Below, piece after piece: positions 36,881 through 48,579 of a DNA stretch of 64,000 nucleotides (position 1 is the first letter of the stretch; every line of letters starts with the position of its first letter). Made by a program: the position numbers and the translations under genes. The DNA is from Sphagnum magellanicum (lineage: Eukaryota > Streptophyta > Sphagnopsida > Sphagnales > Sphagnaceae): contig CM038912.1 in assembly GCA_021904315.1 (NCBI GenBank), positions 18,811,061-18,875,060 on the forward strand, given 5' to 3'. The notes under the pieces were generated by a model that was given only the letters and a program-made list of their open reading frames with translations, was not told the DNA's origin and ran no database searches.

Positions 36881-39147
36881 TAAGACCCCCTAAATTTTTT
36901 TTTAAAAAAAAAACCTCTAACCTATCCTAACCTAACCTAACCTGTGTTGGGTACCTGAGGTAGGGTACGTAGGTAGGTACCCTACTGTACGAGCCATCCA
37001 TTTATTCATTTATTTTTTGGGTTTTTCTTTTTCCCACTGGGTTTCATCCATTGTCTTTACTTGACACGTGTCGTTTCTGAGAGCCATCACCCATGGGCCA
37101 TGGATGTATGTATGTATGATGATCCACCAATGGGAAAATCGGTAGATTACACCGGTTCGGCTATTTTTTGTTCTCGATTAATTTAATTCATATTTTCCCA
37201 TTTTTTGGCTCTCTTCTTTTTTTGCGGTATTTTTTTTTGGCAATATTTTCGTGGCTAAACTGGGGTTCCTCCTTGCTTGCTTGCTTAGGTTTTTTATAAT
37301 AAAAAAATTAATTAAAACGTTATAAACGTTATAAACAAACAAACAAGGGCGTATCACGTTTCGCCACTTTGTGTAAATAAATTCCTGCCCATATTTCACA
37401 ATCATTTTTGTCTTTGGCGAAACTCTTTGGTCCCTTGTCCCAGCTGCTGGGACAACACAACAACAACAACAGTCCAATTTCTAATTTACCCTAAAACTCG
37501 TAGTGTGAATGAGTTATAGGGTAACTTACTCTGTCTTTGTCTTTTTTCACCCCCACACATCATCAAGCAACAAAACTTACTAGTGAGTGCCCATGACCTT
37601 CGGCCACTGTGAAGTCCCCCGGTTTCTTTAAACTTGGTAAATTTTTTTTCTTTACTTCTAATGTAGAGACAGATGCTTGACACAAGTCCTGGTGTAATTA
37701 TGGGGTAATTGGTAAATTAAGAACTAGCTAATTCTCAACAACGAAGAAGAGTGGGTCGGAGGCATGGAACCCAACGTTGTGCCAGTTCCAATATTTTGAA
37801 AGAAAAAAATTGGTGTCAAAGAACCCTCTCGGAGGGTTTCATTTATCTTGAAAAGCCTGAAAAAAAAATCGATACATGGTTTTTATGAAAGAACCGGCGG
37901 GTTTTTGGTTTGTAGGTGATGGGTGATTTGCTTTTTTCAGATTAGTCGAGGACCGTGGTTATATCGGAACCGGTTCTTTGATCTGTTGAGAACATGGTTA
38001 TGAGTCCTAACCATGGTTAGACCTTGACAACCGGTGGGGGTTTAGTGCAATTTCTAATACCCAGCCAACATGGGTGGAAACCATGGTTGGGGGCGGGGGA
38101 GGAGGGGTGGGCATCCATCATCAACTCATGGATGAATTCCCTTTGCTATCATTTATGATGAGGAGGATGTCAAATTATAATAGACTTACTTGGGGATAAG
38201 TGGAATGATGGATGACAAGAAGAGCCATTCTTCATCCAATGGCAATGAAAGAAGAAGTTCCTTATTTAATGAAAGGAAGGAGATGAAATATTCCTTTCTT
38301 CATTGCCTGAGGATGTAAAAAGCAACAAGAATGTTTCTTCTTGGATGAAGGAAAGAGGGCGGCAGAGAGAATGTGTCTCGTCTTCTTGGGATGAAGAATA
38401 ATACTTACTTACAGCTTTCTTTCCTGGAATGTTTTCCATCCATGAGCAGACACTGATTGGCTAAACCTGGCTATACAAAATCTGACACAAGCTCCTTTGT
38501 AAATGGAAGAAGGAAAGCATGAGAAGGAGAGAGGAGGACACTATAGCCTAAAGGCTATTTTAGGCTTGGAATAGACTGAAGGTACTCCAAGGTGCCTCTT
38601 CTGGTTTTTACCCTAAGAAAGAAACCCTAGGAAATTTTCTCCTTCAAATTTACCCTAAGAAATTTCTCCTTCAAATTTACCCTAGGAAATTTCTTTAGGC
38701 AAAATACGGTCGGAAAACTTCTCCCAAGTGCTTGGGTATTTGCCCATTATGTTGCATAATGCACCAAGCAAGAGCAATGTACCCAACATAATCGGCAAGG
38801 GCAAGATGATTCCATGACATTAAGGCCTGGGGTGGCAGATTCCATGATTTTTTTAGAAAATTCATGTTGCAATAGACATGGTTTGGTCACTATCTATTTA
38901 TTATGGGAGTATGATCATCACTGGAAGATTATGTCATAGAATGGGGTCAAGAAAATGACATAATCTGCCACTACTACCCTTAGATAGACCTTTAAATTTA
39001 ACTTAGGTTTTGGAGTTTGATAAGCCACATTATTGTAAGAGAAAAATCATTTTGGATTGTTGATGATATTAAAGACATTTTTTACAAAGAAAAAAAATAA
39101 CAAAAATATATAATAATAAAATATTCCAATTTGAATCCATGCTTAAT
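36881..39147. other. Intergenic, no gene
   Basis: The stretch starts with a short cctaacctaacctaacc run at 36925-36941 and a gtaggtaggtaccctac palindrome near 36970. Apart from a small tandem repeat at 38610-38700 nothing coding or structural is evident. Confidence 0.6.
38610..38700 (+). repeat. ~27-bp tandem repeat, about three units
   Basis: Units share accctaagaaatttctcctt followed by caaattt, and begin at 38610 (partial), 38624, 38652 and 38679 (partial). The word ccctaag/ccctagg recurs in each. Confidence 0.75.
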
Positions 39148-39150
39148 TAA

Positions 39151-39332
39151 GGTGCATTCACACCTAATGTTAAGTGAGTGTTAAGTGAAAATCTAGGTGG
39201 CATCATAGGTGGCACCCAATGGTCAAATGGGTGATTGTTTAATATTAAGCGAATAGGTTTGGGTCCTAAATGGCTAGCTTGGTGTTAGGGGACTTAATAA
39301 ATAGAGTCCTTAACACCAAGTGTGAATGCATT
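39151..39332 (-). mobile_element. MITE copy 1, PIF/Harbinger-like (182 bp)
   Basis: The ends are ggtgcattcacacctaatg and the reverse complement of aagtgtgaatgcatt, so the terminal inverted repeats are about 23 bases and imperfect. TAA lies on both sides (39148-39150 and 39333-39335), the three-base target site of PIF/Harbinger elements. The interior matches the reverse complement of the element at 52402-52615 over most of its length (for example gaaaatctaggtggcac, ttaggggact). No coding capacity. Strand is given relative to the 52 kb copy. Confidence 0.8.
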
Positions 39333-39371
39333 TAAAGGTGCATTCACACTTGGTGTTAAGGACTCTATATT
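39302..39371. repeat. Near-perfect palindrome made of two facing MITE ends
   Basis: The right end of MITE copy 1 (agtccttaacaccaagtgtg...) is followed within a few bases by its own inverse (...cacacttggtgttaaggact). The arms are about 33 bases around a ttta/aaggt centre. This looks like a second, truncated element end abutting the first. Confidence 0.8.
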
Positions 39372-39964
39372 ATTATTGGATAAATGTCCATATATGTATA
39401 CATGACTACCTACTTGGACCATGTATAGAAATCAAGTGGATTTTGAAGATTTTTTTTTTAATTTTTGGGATTTTTTTAAAAAATCATTGAATTCACATTT
39501 AAAATCTTCAAAAGTTTCACAACAATGAAAAAATTTACACAAAAATAAAAAGGCTAAGACTTTAATATACACAACATATTCAAGCTCCAAATTCTTCAAT
39601 TTTGCACACATCATGTATGAAATAATTATGCATTTTTGAAGGACCATTTTAATCCAATGCCAAAAGTTGGCAAAAGGTTTGGTTGGAATGCATTACCTAA
39701 CACAATATGTGCCCTCTAAAAGCCAAAAAATCTTGGGGCCAATAATGGGAAATTTGAAGACTTTCTAATTTGTTGTTTAACCCCAAATCATTAATAAAAT
39801 ATTACTTCTTCAGGGTCAATGATTTCATTTGGAAAACCATTGAGGCTAAAAAGTAAGAACCAACATTTCAACCTCGCATATTGTTTCATTCTTTTTTTTC
39901 TTAGATCATTCTCCTTCTCATCTTTGCTTCCTTTTTCAAGTTATATCTTAAAAGGCAAACTGCC

Positions 39965-41040
39965 ATGGATGAACATAGACACAAGATTTTTGTAACTCTT
40001 GTGTTTTTCATTGCAATTTTACATATTATTATTGTAGTTGTGGTGTTACAAGAACTTGTATTTCATCAACACTATAGTGCAACGATGATGATGGTTGTTT
40101 TCATTATGGAAGCAAATACAGTAACAAAAGAAATATTTGTATGGAACTATGAGTTAGCAAGTGACTTCATGGACAGGCAACTCTTGGGTGGCTATTCAAC
40201 GAAGATGTTCAAACAATGAAAAAGGTTAATCCTAAAAACTTTTCATTATTTGTGCAATATTATAGTTCCATCATTGGGTAGGGCATATTCTCACATGAGA
40301 TCATGCATTTAAGTCAAAACACAAGTAGCATTGTCCAATTTTGTTTAGGTAGCAATAACATCTTACAAATGTGTGGTGAAATGTATGGATGATTGAAAAC
40401 ACAACATTTATCATTATAAAAAACTTTTGTGCAACTATTAAAAAGCACTTAAAGCCTTTGGTGATAGGAACATTAGCAACAAATAGCATAAGAAGAATGG
40501 CATATGAATTTGAAGAACTTCAAGGCATATTTTATGTTTCTGAAATAGTAAATGGTAGCCACATTCTAATTATTGCATCACTTATAAATCCAACTTCTTA
40601 CTATTGTCCAAAGGGATTATATCCAACTTTATATCATGATGTGGTAGATGCAAAATGTAAGTTTTGGGATTATGATTTTAAATGGGTTAATTGCTACCAT
40701 GATTAAACAATATTGTTCCAAAATCTGACATTGGCAAGAAAGTTATGAAGGGCGCATTTTTGCCATACAAATTGATTGAAAAGGCAACCTACCCAATGAA
40801 GCCATGGTTTTACTCACCATTCAAAGGTGAGAAAAAAGGATTGCCAAGAGCAAAAACATATTGGAACTTCATACAATCTAGTGCTTCAGATGGTGGTGGA
40901 AAGGGCTTTTTGGAGTTTTCAAAGGATGGTGGAAGATCCTATTAAAAAGATTGGATATGCCATTATGAAATATACCAAGTGTGATTATGGCTTGCATTTG
41001 TCTTCATAACCTACGCATTATCCATCGAGATAACTTTAAC
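39965..41040 (+). pseudogene. Decayed PIF/Harbinger transposase
   Basis: The frame opens MDEHRHKIFVTLVFF at 39965 and continues in pieces. At 40389-40706 it reads ...YVSEIVNGSHILIIASLINPTSYYCPKGLYPTLYHDVVDAKCKFWDYDFKW. This matches the Harbinger nuclease core (usually a D-G-S/T-H motif, then NP..Y..RKG...). The first catalytic Asp is changed to Asn (NGSH, at 40551-40562). Near 40870-40960 a MVVERAFWSFQ segment preserves the third acidic residue region. Several stops and frameshifts separate the blocks, so the enzyme is dead. It is the only transposase seen that could relate to the TAA-flanked MITEs at 39.2 and 52.4 kb; that link is inference. Confidence 0.82.
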
Positions 41041-44000
41041 ATTGAATGGGCTCAAAAAGTTGAACAAACAATGCAAATTGAAACCAACCATCTCCTTGGA
41101 CAATTTCAATAGAAAGCCATGTTTCATGTGGCAAAACAACTTATAAAAGAAATGTGTCAACTAGAACACCTTTAAGGCATTATTCAAATAGAAGAAGGCA
41201 TAACATAAGACAATGTGAAAACAATTAAAAAAGATGAATAAATTGAATAGGCATCAAAATCAAATAAAGACAAAAAAATCAAAATTTTAAAAATGTTGTC
41301 GAAAACCACATAAGTTCATGAATTATTAGCCAACACATTCTATGACACAAAATTGAAGTATGAAGGTCCATTAATGCTTAGGGTACCAAAAGGAGTGTTT
41401 AACTAAAAAAGGAGTGCAAAAGACAACTTTGGATTTTTGTTTATCATACATTATAAATTGTAATGGATTGTTGTATGGCAATAAATAAAGTGATGTTTTC
41501 TTAAATTAATAAAATATTTTAAAATAATTTGGATACAATGTAAATGTCATTTTGGGTCCTATGAACTAAAGGAATCAAGTGTTTAAAATATAATTTTAAA
41601 AAACATAATCAAAAGGAAGGCATAAAATCATACAATTGATTTCAAATTTTCTGTACAACAAAAACATGCCACCTTTTATGAAAGCACATGTTCATTGGAT
41701 GAACTTGATAAAAAAACAAATCATACAAAAATTTCAAAATTTTGAAATTTTAAAAGATTGAGTTATAAGGAAAAGGACTCATTTTTTAAACCATTTGATA
41801 AAAAATTATGTTCAGTGAGTTCAAAATGCCTAGCTTTAGATGCAAGTCACATGTGTAGGAAATAATCTTGTTAAAAAACATATTTGGTTGTCCATTGAAA
41901 TCCATTTTGGGATTTTTGCATTTTTGGCATTAAATTAAAATATTCATACACAATTATGTATGAATATGAAAAATCACCATTAACACATGAATTATCTTAT
42001 ATTAGACTATTCAATTTTTCTCACTTAAATTTGTTTCATATAAAAATTTATGTGTAAAAAATATCTCTAGAAAATCCTTCAATATTTTTTTCTTTTTTTG
42101 GTACCCCAATCATGAATGGACCCAAGAAGGTAAAATATGTTCTCTACTACATCATTTGATTATGAATCAAAATAGGTTTCATGAACCTACAATGTATTTA
42201 TGAATCAATCCAATTAATGATCAATTCTTCCCAATAAAATATTTGTTTTTTCAAAAACATTCACCATGTTGGTATGTTTTCCACAACTAGTGAACATGTG
42301 AATTATTTATTCATGAAAATTCTTCTTATCATTTTTAGTTGTAAACTATGCTATTTTTTTTTTAATTGATTATTTTCTCAACAACTCATTGTTATTTTCA
42401 ACTTAAGGCAATTCCATGTCATTGGTAGATGTGGTGACATGTTTCATTACGGTATCTATTTGATGCCACAATTGATCAATGGATTCATAGAATTTGCATT
42501 CACACATTTCCTCCCTTGAAATACTACTTGTTAATTTGTCAATGATGAATTGCTTGAATAACAAATTAAACTTCTTCTTGCATGCTTCTATTGTCTTTGT
42601 AAATATAGGAATTGTCACCACCATGTGAGCATGCAATTTAAATCATATATCAACAATGTTAAAAAATTAATGTATGGGTCCTATGTTGTTTAGAATTCAC
42701 AAATGGTAGTTTATGGGTTGATTTAAGTTTGAAATGGTGCAAAAACAATCTTTTATAAGAAAATTTCAATAGTTCAAACTATATAAGAAAAAAAGATTTT
42801 ATTTCATTACACATTGAATGGAATGGTTTAGTGGTTAAAATCTTTCTCTCTCCCCCAATGGATATGAATTCAACCCCCATGGTGTGAAGCTAAAGGAAAA
42901 ATGTTGAAAATAAAGGATGGGGGGAAGGGGGGGCAATAGCAAATGACTGAGGCCAAGGTCTTTTGAAGGTTCTAATTGACTTTATTTGAATTTGAATTTT
43001 TGTTCAAAGTGAACATGGGCTAAAAGCCTTAATCTAGAATTGATTTTTTTTTGCTTAATATTTCAAATGAACATGAATTGAAGCACATTATAAAGACAAA
43101 AATCTTTCCTTGTTTTTTTGCATTTTTGACAAATTTCAATTCCATTTCCCATGAAAAGCAATTACGGCCTCAACATTGTAATCCTTTTTATTTTTCTTAT
43201 TTTTTTCATTTTCATCCACTTCACCTTCTTCAACCTTCACCACCTTTCTTTTATATATTTTAGTTTTTATACTTCAATATACATAAACAAAACCCTATAT
43301 CTTCTCTCCATTTCATCTTTCTCCATTTTGTTGTTTTTTTGTTGAACTTTTTGTTTGGTTATGCATAATGGAGGGAATTTATGAGTTTTCTACCTAGGAT
43401 ATGAAAGATGTTGGAATGTTTCATGAAAAGAATGTGTCAAATGTTGTTCCTCCTTCATTTTCACCTTTTAATTCACCTCTTCAAATGCATGTAGTTATAA
43501 AAACTATTATGCCCATCTTGACCTCAAATCATATTTTTTACAAATATGGAAGGCTTAAATAAATTAGAGAAATTTGTGCCTAAAAGAAAGTCAATTAATG
43601 AAGAAGTTCACAAATTTCAAGACACTCAATAGGAGGATGCTTAAGTTATGGCACCATTTGAAGCCAAAAATAAACATGGGATTTATACTACCCCATTTAG
43701 ATTTTAATTGTAAACAAAATTCAATCAATTAAAAACCTATAGAAACACAAAAAAATGTTTATCACATGACTAAATATATGCTTAGAAACAAAAAAATCAA
43801 TAACGATATATAAAAATTAGAACTTTATTATTAAATTGATCCCCATCATGATCACCAAATGGTAAATACTAGTTTTTAATCTAAAAAAATATCAAACTAT
43901 AGTTACAAAATTAAACCATATTTCCGATAAATACATTATATATAATTAATACAAACTATGAAAACAATTTAAATTCTATACTTTCAAAGACTAATTATAT

Positions 44001-45500
44001 ACATGCATAGGCACAATACATATGCCAAACATAAATCCCATAAAAAAAATTTCCCCTCATTCTATAATTCACATACATCTCATGACATTTTACCAAAGCT
44101 TTAATTTCTCCAACGTACAACATGTCCAAAAACACAATGAGAGAAGTTGTTAAAAAATCTTCCTTCCAAAAACAATACACAAAACAAAACAAATCACAAA
44201 CCTTTGAAACTTTCAAAGCTTTAACATAAAATAAAACATTTTAACTTATGAAACTTTCAAAGCACAAAACAAAATGTTTTAAGCTTCTATAATTTGTAGC
44301 TATGGCATTGAAAATATATAAGTATGAGAAATTGTTTACTAATTTTAAGCAAAAAATGCTTAGGGTAGGAATAATTAAACATTCAAGCTTTGATTCAATG
44401 ATGAAAAATTTGAATACAACAACAACAAATGCAGACAACTCCAAAGCAAGTAGGTGTGCTGACCAAACTATGTTTGATTGGTGAATAAATTTCAAACTCA
44501 TACTTTACAATGTTCAAACAACAAAAAATGAAAGTTCCATTTGATAAAAAGGAAAGCATGGGAAGAGAAAAAACATGAGAATGTGAAGAAAAAATGCATA
44601 AGGAATAAGAAATAAATCCCAAGATAAATTTGAGAAAAATAGTTCATTAGATTTCTAAACTAATAGGAATTCAAACAATAAATTATAAATATTTAATACA
44701 ACGTAGTTGTGGAATCTTTTTTTCTTTTGTCCTATGATTCTTAAAGGAATGCCCCAAGCACAAATGAATATTAATCAATGTTGTTTTTAACAAAAATATG
44801 ATTATTTGTAAAATATTGATCATGAATCCTTAATTTCACCAAAGATTAAAAGAATATAAATCACGTGCTGTTCTAAATTGATCACTTAATGACTTCTAGG
44901 TGATGTTTTATTTATAAAAGACCAAATCAATTGGATTATATTGCATTATTCAATATAATTTTGGCCATGTGTTTTATGAAATCATTAATTTCTTTTTCTA
45001 ACCATCTTCCTTTTATGTTAATTCTTTCCTTTTTTTTGGATGGACAAATCAATTATAGGAATTTATGTTCACCTTCTTCTTTAAGTTTACGATTCATGCA
45101 TTTGTAATTCTTGTCCTTCTTCCTTGTACCATCTCATATGAGCCTCGACTTTTGAATACACTTGTGAATGAGCTAAGTCCCCTTTTCACAAGTACTTATA
45201 ATTAAATCCCCCGTTATCGCAAGCACTTGTTTAGAATTCGATAATTTGTCACAACTGAAGATGAAAGTTTTGATAAAGAAGAATACATCAAGGAGTACTT
45301 GGAAAAGGTGCATACAAATTATGAGCCAAAACATTAAAAGTGAGTTCAAGAACAAGTTGAAGGTTCACAAGTTTGTAGAAGATAGTAAAAGATTGCCTAG
45401 TATTATGAAAGAGAGCTCTATCAAAACGATTTTCATCATTAGATATACAATTTCAACACAAATCTCAAAGAGAGTCATCAAAGAACGTGAATTATGAATA
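41041..45500. other. AT-rich intergenic DNA with transposon debris
   Basis: Apart from the Myb-like fragment at 42403-42636 no gene is recognised. A possible tRNA-derived SINE fragment lies at 42826-42880: its A-box-like tggtttagtgg fits TRGYNNANNNG and is followed by the B-box-like gaattcaaccc, one mismatch from consensus. Other frames, such as 45246-45497, are short and unassigned. Confidence 0.5.
42403..42636 (-). pseudogene. Myb/SANT-like (trihelix) fragment, probable Harbinger ORF1 remnant
   Basis: The minus-strand frame reads EACKKKFNLLFKQFIIDKL followed by ECKFYESIDQLWHQIDTVMKHV. This is the DNA-binding helper protein pattern found beside PIF/Harbinger transposases and in plant Myb/SANT-like families. 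Only the C-terminal part is present; upstream I could not follow the frame. It lies about 1.4 kb from the transposase remnant and in the opposite orientation, as in two-gene Harbinger elements. Confidence 0.6.
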
Positions 45501-45508
45501 AAAGTGAA

Positions 45509-45690
45509 AAGTTCTCAAATGCTTGTTTCCTTCATTCAATACACAATTTGAATGTGGTTTATCAATAATTATAAGTTCTCAAATGATTTTTTCCTTTATT
45601 CAATACACGATTTGAATGTGGTTTATCAACAATTGTAAGTTCTCAAATGAGTCGATACACAAATTGAACGTGATTTCTCAACAATTTTGA
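45509..45690 (+). repeat. 64-bp tandem repeat, about 2.8 units
   Basis: Units start at 45509, 45573 and 45637, each with aagttctcaaatg, and exactly 64 bases apart. The third unit has an internal deletion. They share tttgaatgtggtttatcaa. They lie just downstream of the minus-strand sHSP gene, so could be in or near its 3' region. Confidence 0.88.
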
Positions 45691-46001
45691 GTTTTGGAAA
45701 TTCACAGCAAAATATCATTGCTTATGAGGCGATTTTGCAACGTACATTTGAGAAATCTAACCTGCTGGTTGCAGTACTTCCTCAAGGATAACCCTACACT
45801 AAGCAAAATTAGGAGAGAGATGATCCCTAACATTGCCATATCGCAGAGACCATACAAACAATCCTCGCTGAAAACTGTTGTAATAGTCGAGTTCACCTTC
45901 GAAAATTATTGGCTCACTATTGTTTCATACACTACTTTGCAAAATGTTCCAACACATTGTAGATGTCCCAGGCTCTCCGTTCTGTTCACGGAATTGCTTG
46001 C

Positions 46002-46761
46002 TCAGGCTACGTTCACCACTCGAACCTCGGGCTCTGTTTTCTTGGTCTTAGGGACGGTGACCGTGAGCACACCTTTGTCCACTTTGGCGTTCACAGATTC
46101 GACATTTGCGTTCTCAGGTAAGCGGAAACGGCGCAAGAACTTTCCGTGCGAGCGTTCGACGCGGTGCCAAGTATCCGTCTTCTTCTCCTCCTCCCGGGTG
46201 CGCTCGCCACTTATTTGCAGCGTCCGGTCACCTTCCAATGTCACTTTAACATCCTCCTTTTGTAGCCCTGAAACAACGGTAAATGAACGCAAGATTTCAT
46301 AGTCAGCGAGAGAGGTAGGAAGGACACCACGCGATATTTGTTTGTCGCGGGACTTGCATCTCAGAATCTGCTGACCAATTGCAAAATCCTAATTATAGGC
46401 AGTACCGACATTGATATTGCATGTGCAGAGCTCTCAGAACTACGCGAGCAACACAATTCTTTCCATAGCTAAGAACACCTCAACTGTGCAATCAACATGT
46501 TCTTTTATGCAAACAATCTTGAGACAAATGGCTGCGACAAGGTAGGATAGCATGCTTACCAGGCAGATCGGCTTTGAAAACATGAGCCTCAGGCGTTTCG
46601 ACCCAATCAATGCGTGTGCTCGCGACTGCCTGCACGTCCCGCCCCACATTTCTTCCAAAGAAACTAGATGGCCAGGAATCCACCGGATCCCAGAAATCAA
46701 GATCGAAGGGATCCAAAATGCTGTTGCGTCCGTTACCACCGAAGAAAGGTGTCAACGCCAT
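46002..46761 (-). CDS. Cytosolic class I small heat-shock protein (155 aa, two exons)
   Basis: Exons 46761-46560 and 46267-46002, with a GT-AG intron of 292 bp in phase 1. The start MALTPFFGG and the N-terminal ..ILDPFDLDFWDP are typical of class I plant sHSPs. The alpha-crystallin domain follows: [27 protein letters not shown], then the conserved GVLTVTVPK near the C-terminus. The usual C-terminal I-x-I/V motif is represented by VRVVNV. These chaperones form oligomers that hold unfolding proteins under heat. It is head-to-head with a very similar gene at 47939; exon 2 is almost identical between them, so they are a recent inverted duplication. Heat-shock elements and a TATA box lie upstream at 47074-47180. 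Confidence 0.95.
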
Positions 46762-47073
46762 AGAAGATTCACCAACTCAACTGCCGCTAGGAAGAGCCCC
46801 GAGAAAAAACTCTCTTAGTCGAAGAGCGACTAATATATTATTGTCTCTCACAATAGACGAACGGACAAAGACCTCAAGCAAGACCGGAGAAATAAAGAGT
46901 AGGAAGTATCGTGAGATTCTGTAGCACAATCTCTCTTGCTGCTAAAAATTCACAATGGGAGTGCAGATGGAATTGTAGAGCAAGTTCTGGATTTTGAGAA
47001 GTCGAACTCGAATGGAAAGCGTATTTGCGAGGAGGCGATTGTTCTGACGAGAAGCGAGCGGAAGAGGCCTTGA

Positions 47074-47180
47074 ATTTATAGAGCTTGGCGACGATGCTCT
47101 GGGCCAAGAAAGAATGGTTCCAGGGAACGATTGTATTCTAGAGGTTTCTAGTGTCGTCCAGAATGCAAGAGAATTTTCCA
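47074..47180 (-). promoter_or_regulatory. TATA box and heat-shock element of the minus-strand sHSP gene
   Basis: On the minus strand, ctataaatt (TATA at 47080-47074) lies about 313 bases before the start codon. Upstream is a clean GAAnnTTC heat-shock-factor site at 47171-47178, with extra imperfect TTC/GAA modules at 47112-47150. The context gccaagctctataaat is shared with the partner gene's promoter at 47703-47719. Confidence 0.75.
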
Positions 47181-47523
47181 GAGAGTCGTCCTCCCCTCAC
47201 TTTACGCGGCGGAACCGACAATTCGAGGGAATATGCCTCCACGTACGCAACGGTCTGTAGGTAAAGCTCAGGACAAGTAGGTAGGAAAAGGACAGAATCT
47301 GCCGACATGGCTTCGTTTCTGCCAAGTATGAAATGGATTTTGGTGGCCGATTCTGTCATTGGAGAAGACCCGGAAACCTGCCAAAATCAGCAAAAGTGTA
47401 GCCAATTACGGCGGTTAATCGGCGTTTATTAAAGATTTCAGTAAAGATTTCCAGAACGCCAGTTTTAAGGAAATCCTAGCTTATCTTTTACGCAGGGGAA
47501 AAAGATAGGCCATAAAGAAAGGC

Positions 47524-47720
47524 TCTCTGGAACGTTCACAAAAGAGTTCGCTTCTGTCGTCGAGCGTTCTCTGGAACGTTCACGAGAGTTCGCTGCTCTC
47601 TGGAACATTCACGAGAGCTCGCTTGTGTCGTCGAGGAGCTCTCTGGAATGTTCACGAGATTTCTCGCTGGAGACTTCTTGAGTCTTGGCCAGAGCAATCG
47701 TCGTTGCCAAGCTCTATAAA
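47524..47720 (+). promoter_or_regulatory. Four-unit heat-shock-element array and TATA box of the plus-strand sHSP gene
   Basis: Four direct repeats carry palindromic HSF sites: gaacgttc at 47530-47537 and 47574-47581, gaacattc at 47603-47610, gaatgttc at 47646-47653. Each sits in the wider word ctctggaacNttcac. The array is followed by TATAAAT at 47714-47720, 218 bases before the ATG. GAAnnTTC is the known binding unit of trimeric heat-shock factors, so strong heat induction is expected. Confidence 0.9.
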
Positions 47721-47938
47721 TCAAGGATCTCGTCCCCGTTCTTTTCGCAAAAATTCTTGTTCTATCCTGCTCTCAATTCGAATTTCCGACTTCTGTTAAC
47801 CATCAGTTCTTCTTGCCTGAATTATCATTCATTTTGCTGCAGTGAGAGAGAAAAACAAAGATAAAGAAAGTTGTTTATTGAGTGAAGAAGACATCCGATC
47901 TCTGATTTCTCATTTCCATATACTTCGTTCAATTAGAC

Positions 47939-48579
47939 ATGGCATTGACACCTTTCTTTAGTGGCGGACGCAGCAGCATTTTTGATCCCTTCGAGCTCGG
48001 TTTCTGGGATCATCCGCTGGATCCGTGGTCGTCTGGTTTGTTTGGGAAGAATTTAGGGAAGGAGGACGTGCAGGCGGTTGCTAGCACTCGCATTGATTGG
48101 GTCGAAACCCCTGAGGCTCATGTCTTCAAAGCCGATTTGCCTGGTAAGTGCTCTAATCCTCTATCATCCGCCGTAGTAGTTCGAAAAATATGTTGATCGC
48201 AGAGTTTCTGATTTCCTGATTTTGTTTACGCCTGCAAGATGCGTGCAGTATTGCGAGCAAAGACATGTTATGTAATCTTGCTAACTGCTAAAACGCCTGT
48301 TTGGATTGTGCAGGGTTGCAAAAGGAGGATGTCAAAGTGACTGTGGAAGGGGATCGAACATTACAAATAAGCGGCGAACGCACCCGGGAAGAGGAGAAGA
48401 AGACAGATACATGGCACCGCGTCGAGCGCTCCCACGGGAAATTCTTGCGCCGTTTCCGCTTGCCTCGCAACGCCAATGTCGAATCAGTGAACGCCAAAGT
48501 GGAGAATGGTGTGCTCACGGTGACAGTCCCAAAGACCCCGCAACCAGAGCGAGAGGTACGAGTGGTGAACATCGACTAG
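47939..48579 (+). CDS. Cytosolic class I small heat-shock protein (156 aa, two exons)
   Basis: Exons 47939-48143 and 48314-48579 with a 170-bp GT-AG intron in phase 1, at the same codon as in the partner gene. The protein starts [24 protein letters not shown]. It has the alpha-crystallin domain ([25 protein letters not shown] ... GVLTVTVPK) and ends VRVVNID. It differs from the partner mainly in the first 45 residues and the last 15. Four tandem HSF sites and a TATA box upstream make it a heat-induced gene. Confidence 0.96.

Noticed and set aside
36125..36883. 252-codon plus-strand frame upstream of the ATX-type gene
   Set aside because: It lies in GC-rich leader DNA on the opposite strand; the protein is low-complexity Arg/Ser/Gln-rich without domains, as expected by chance in GC-rich sequence.
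36925..36941. Interstitial telomere-like cctaa repeats
   Set aside because: Only about three units, and of CCTAA rather than the plant CCCTAAA type; too short to be more than chance.
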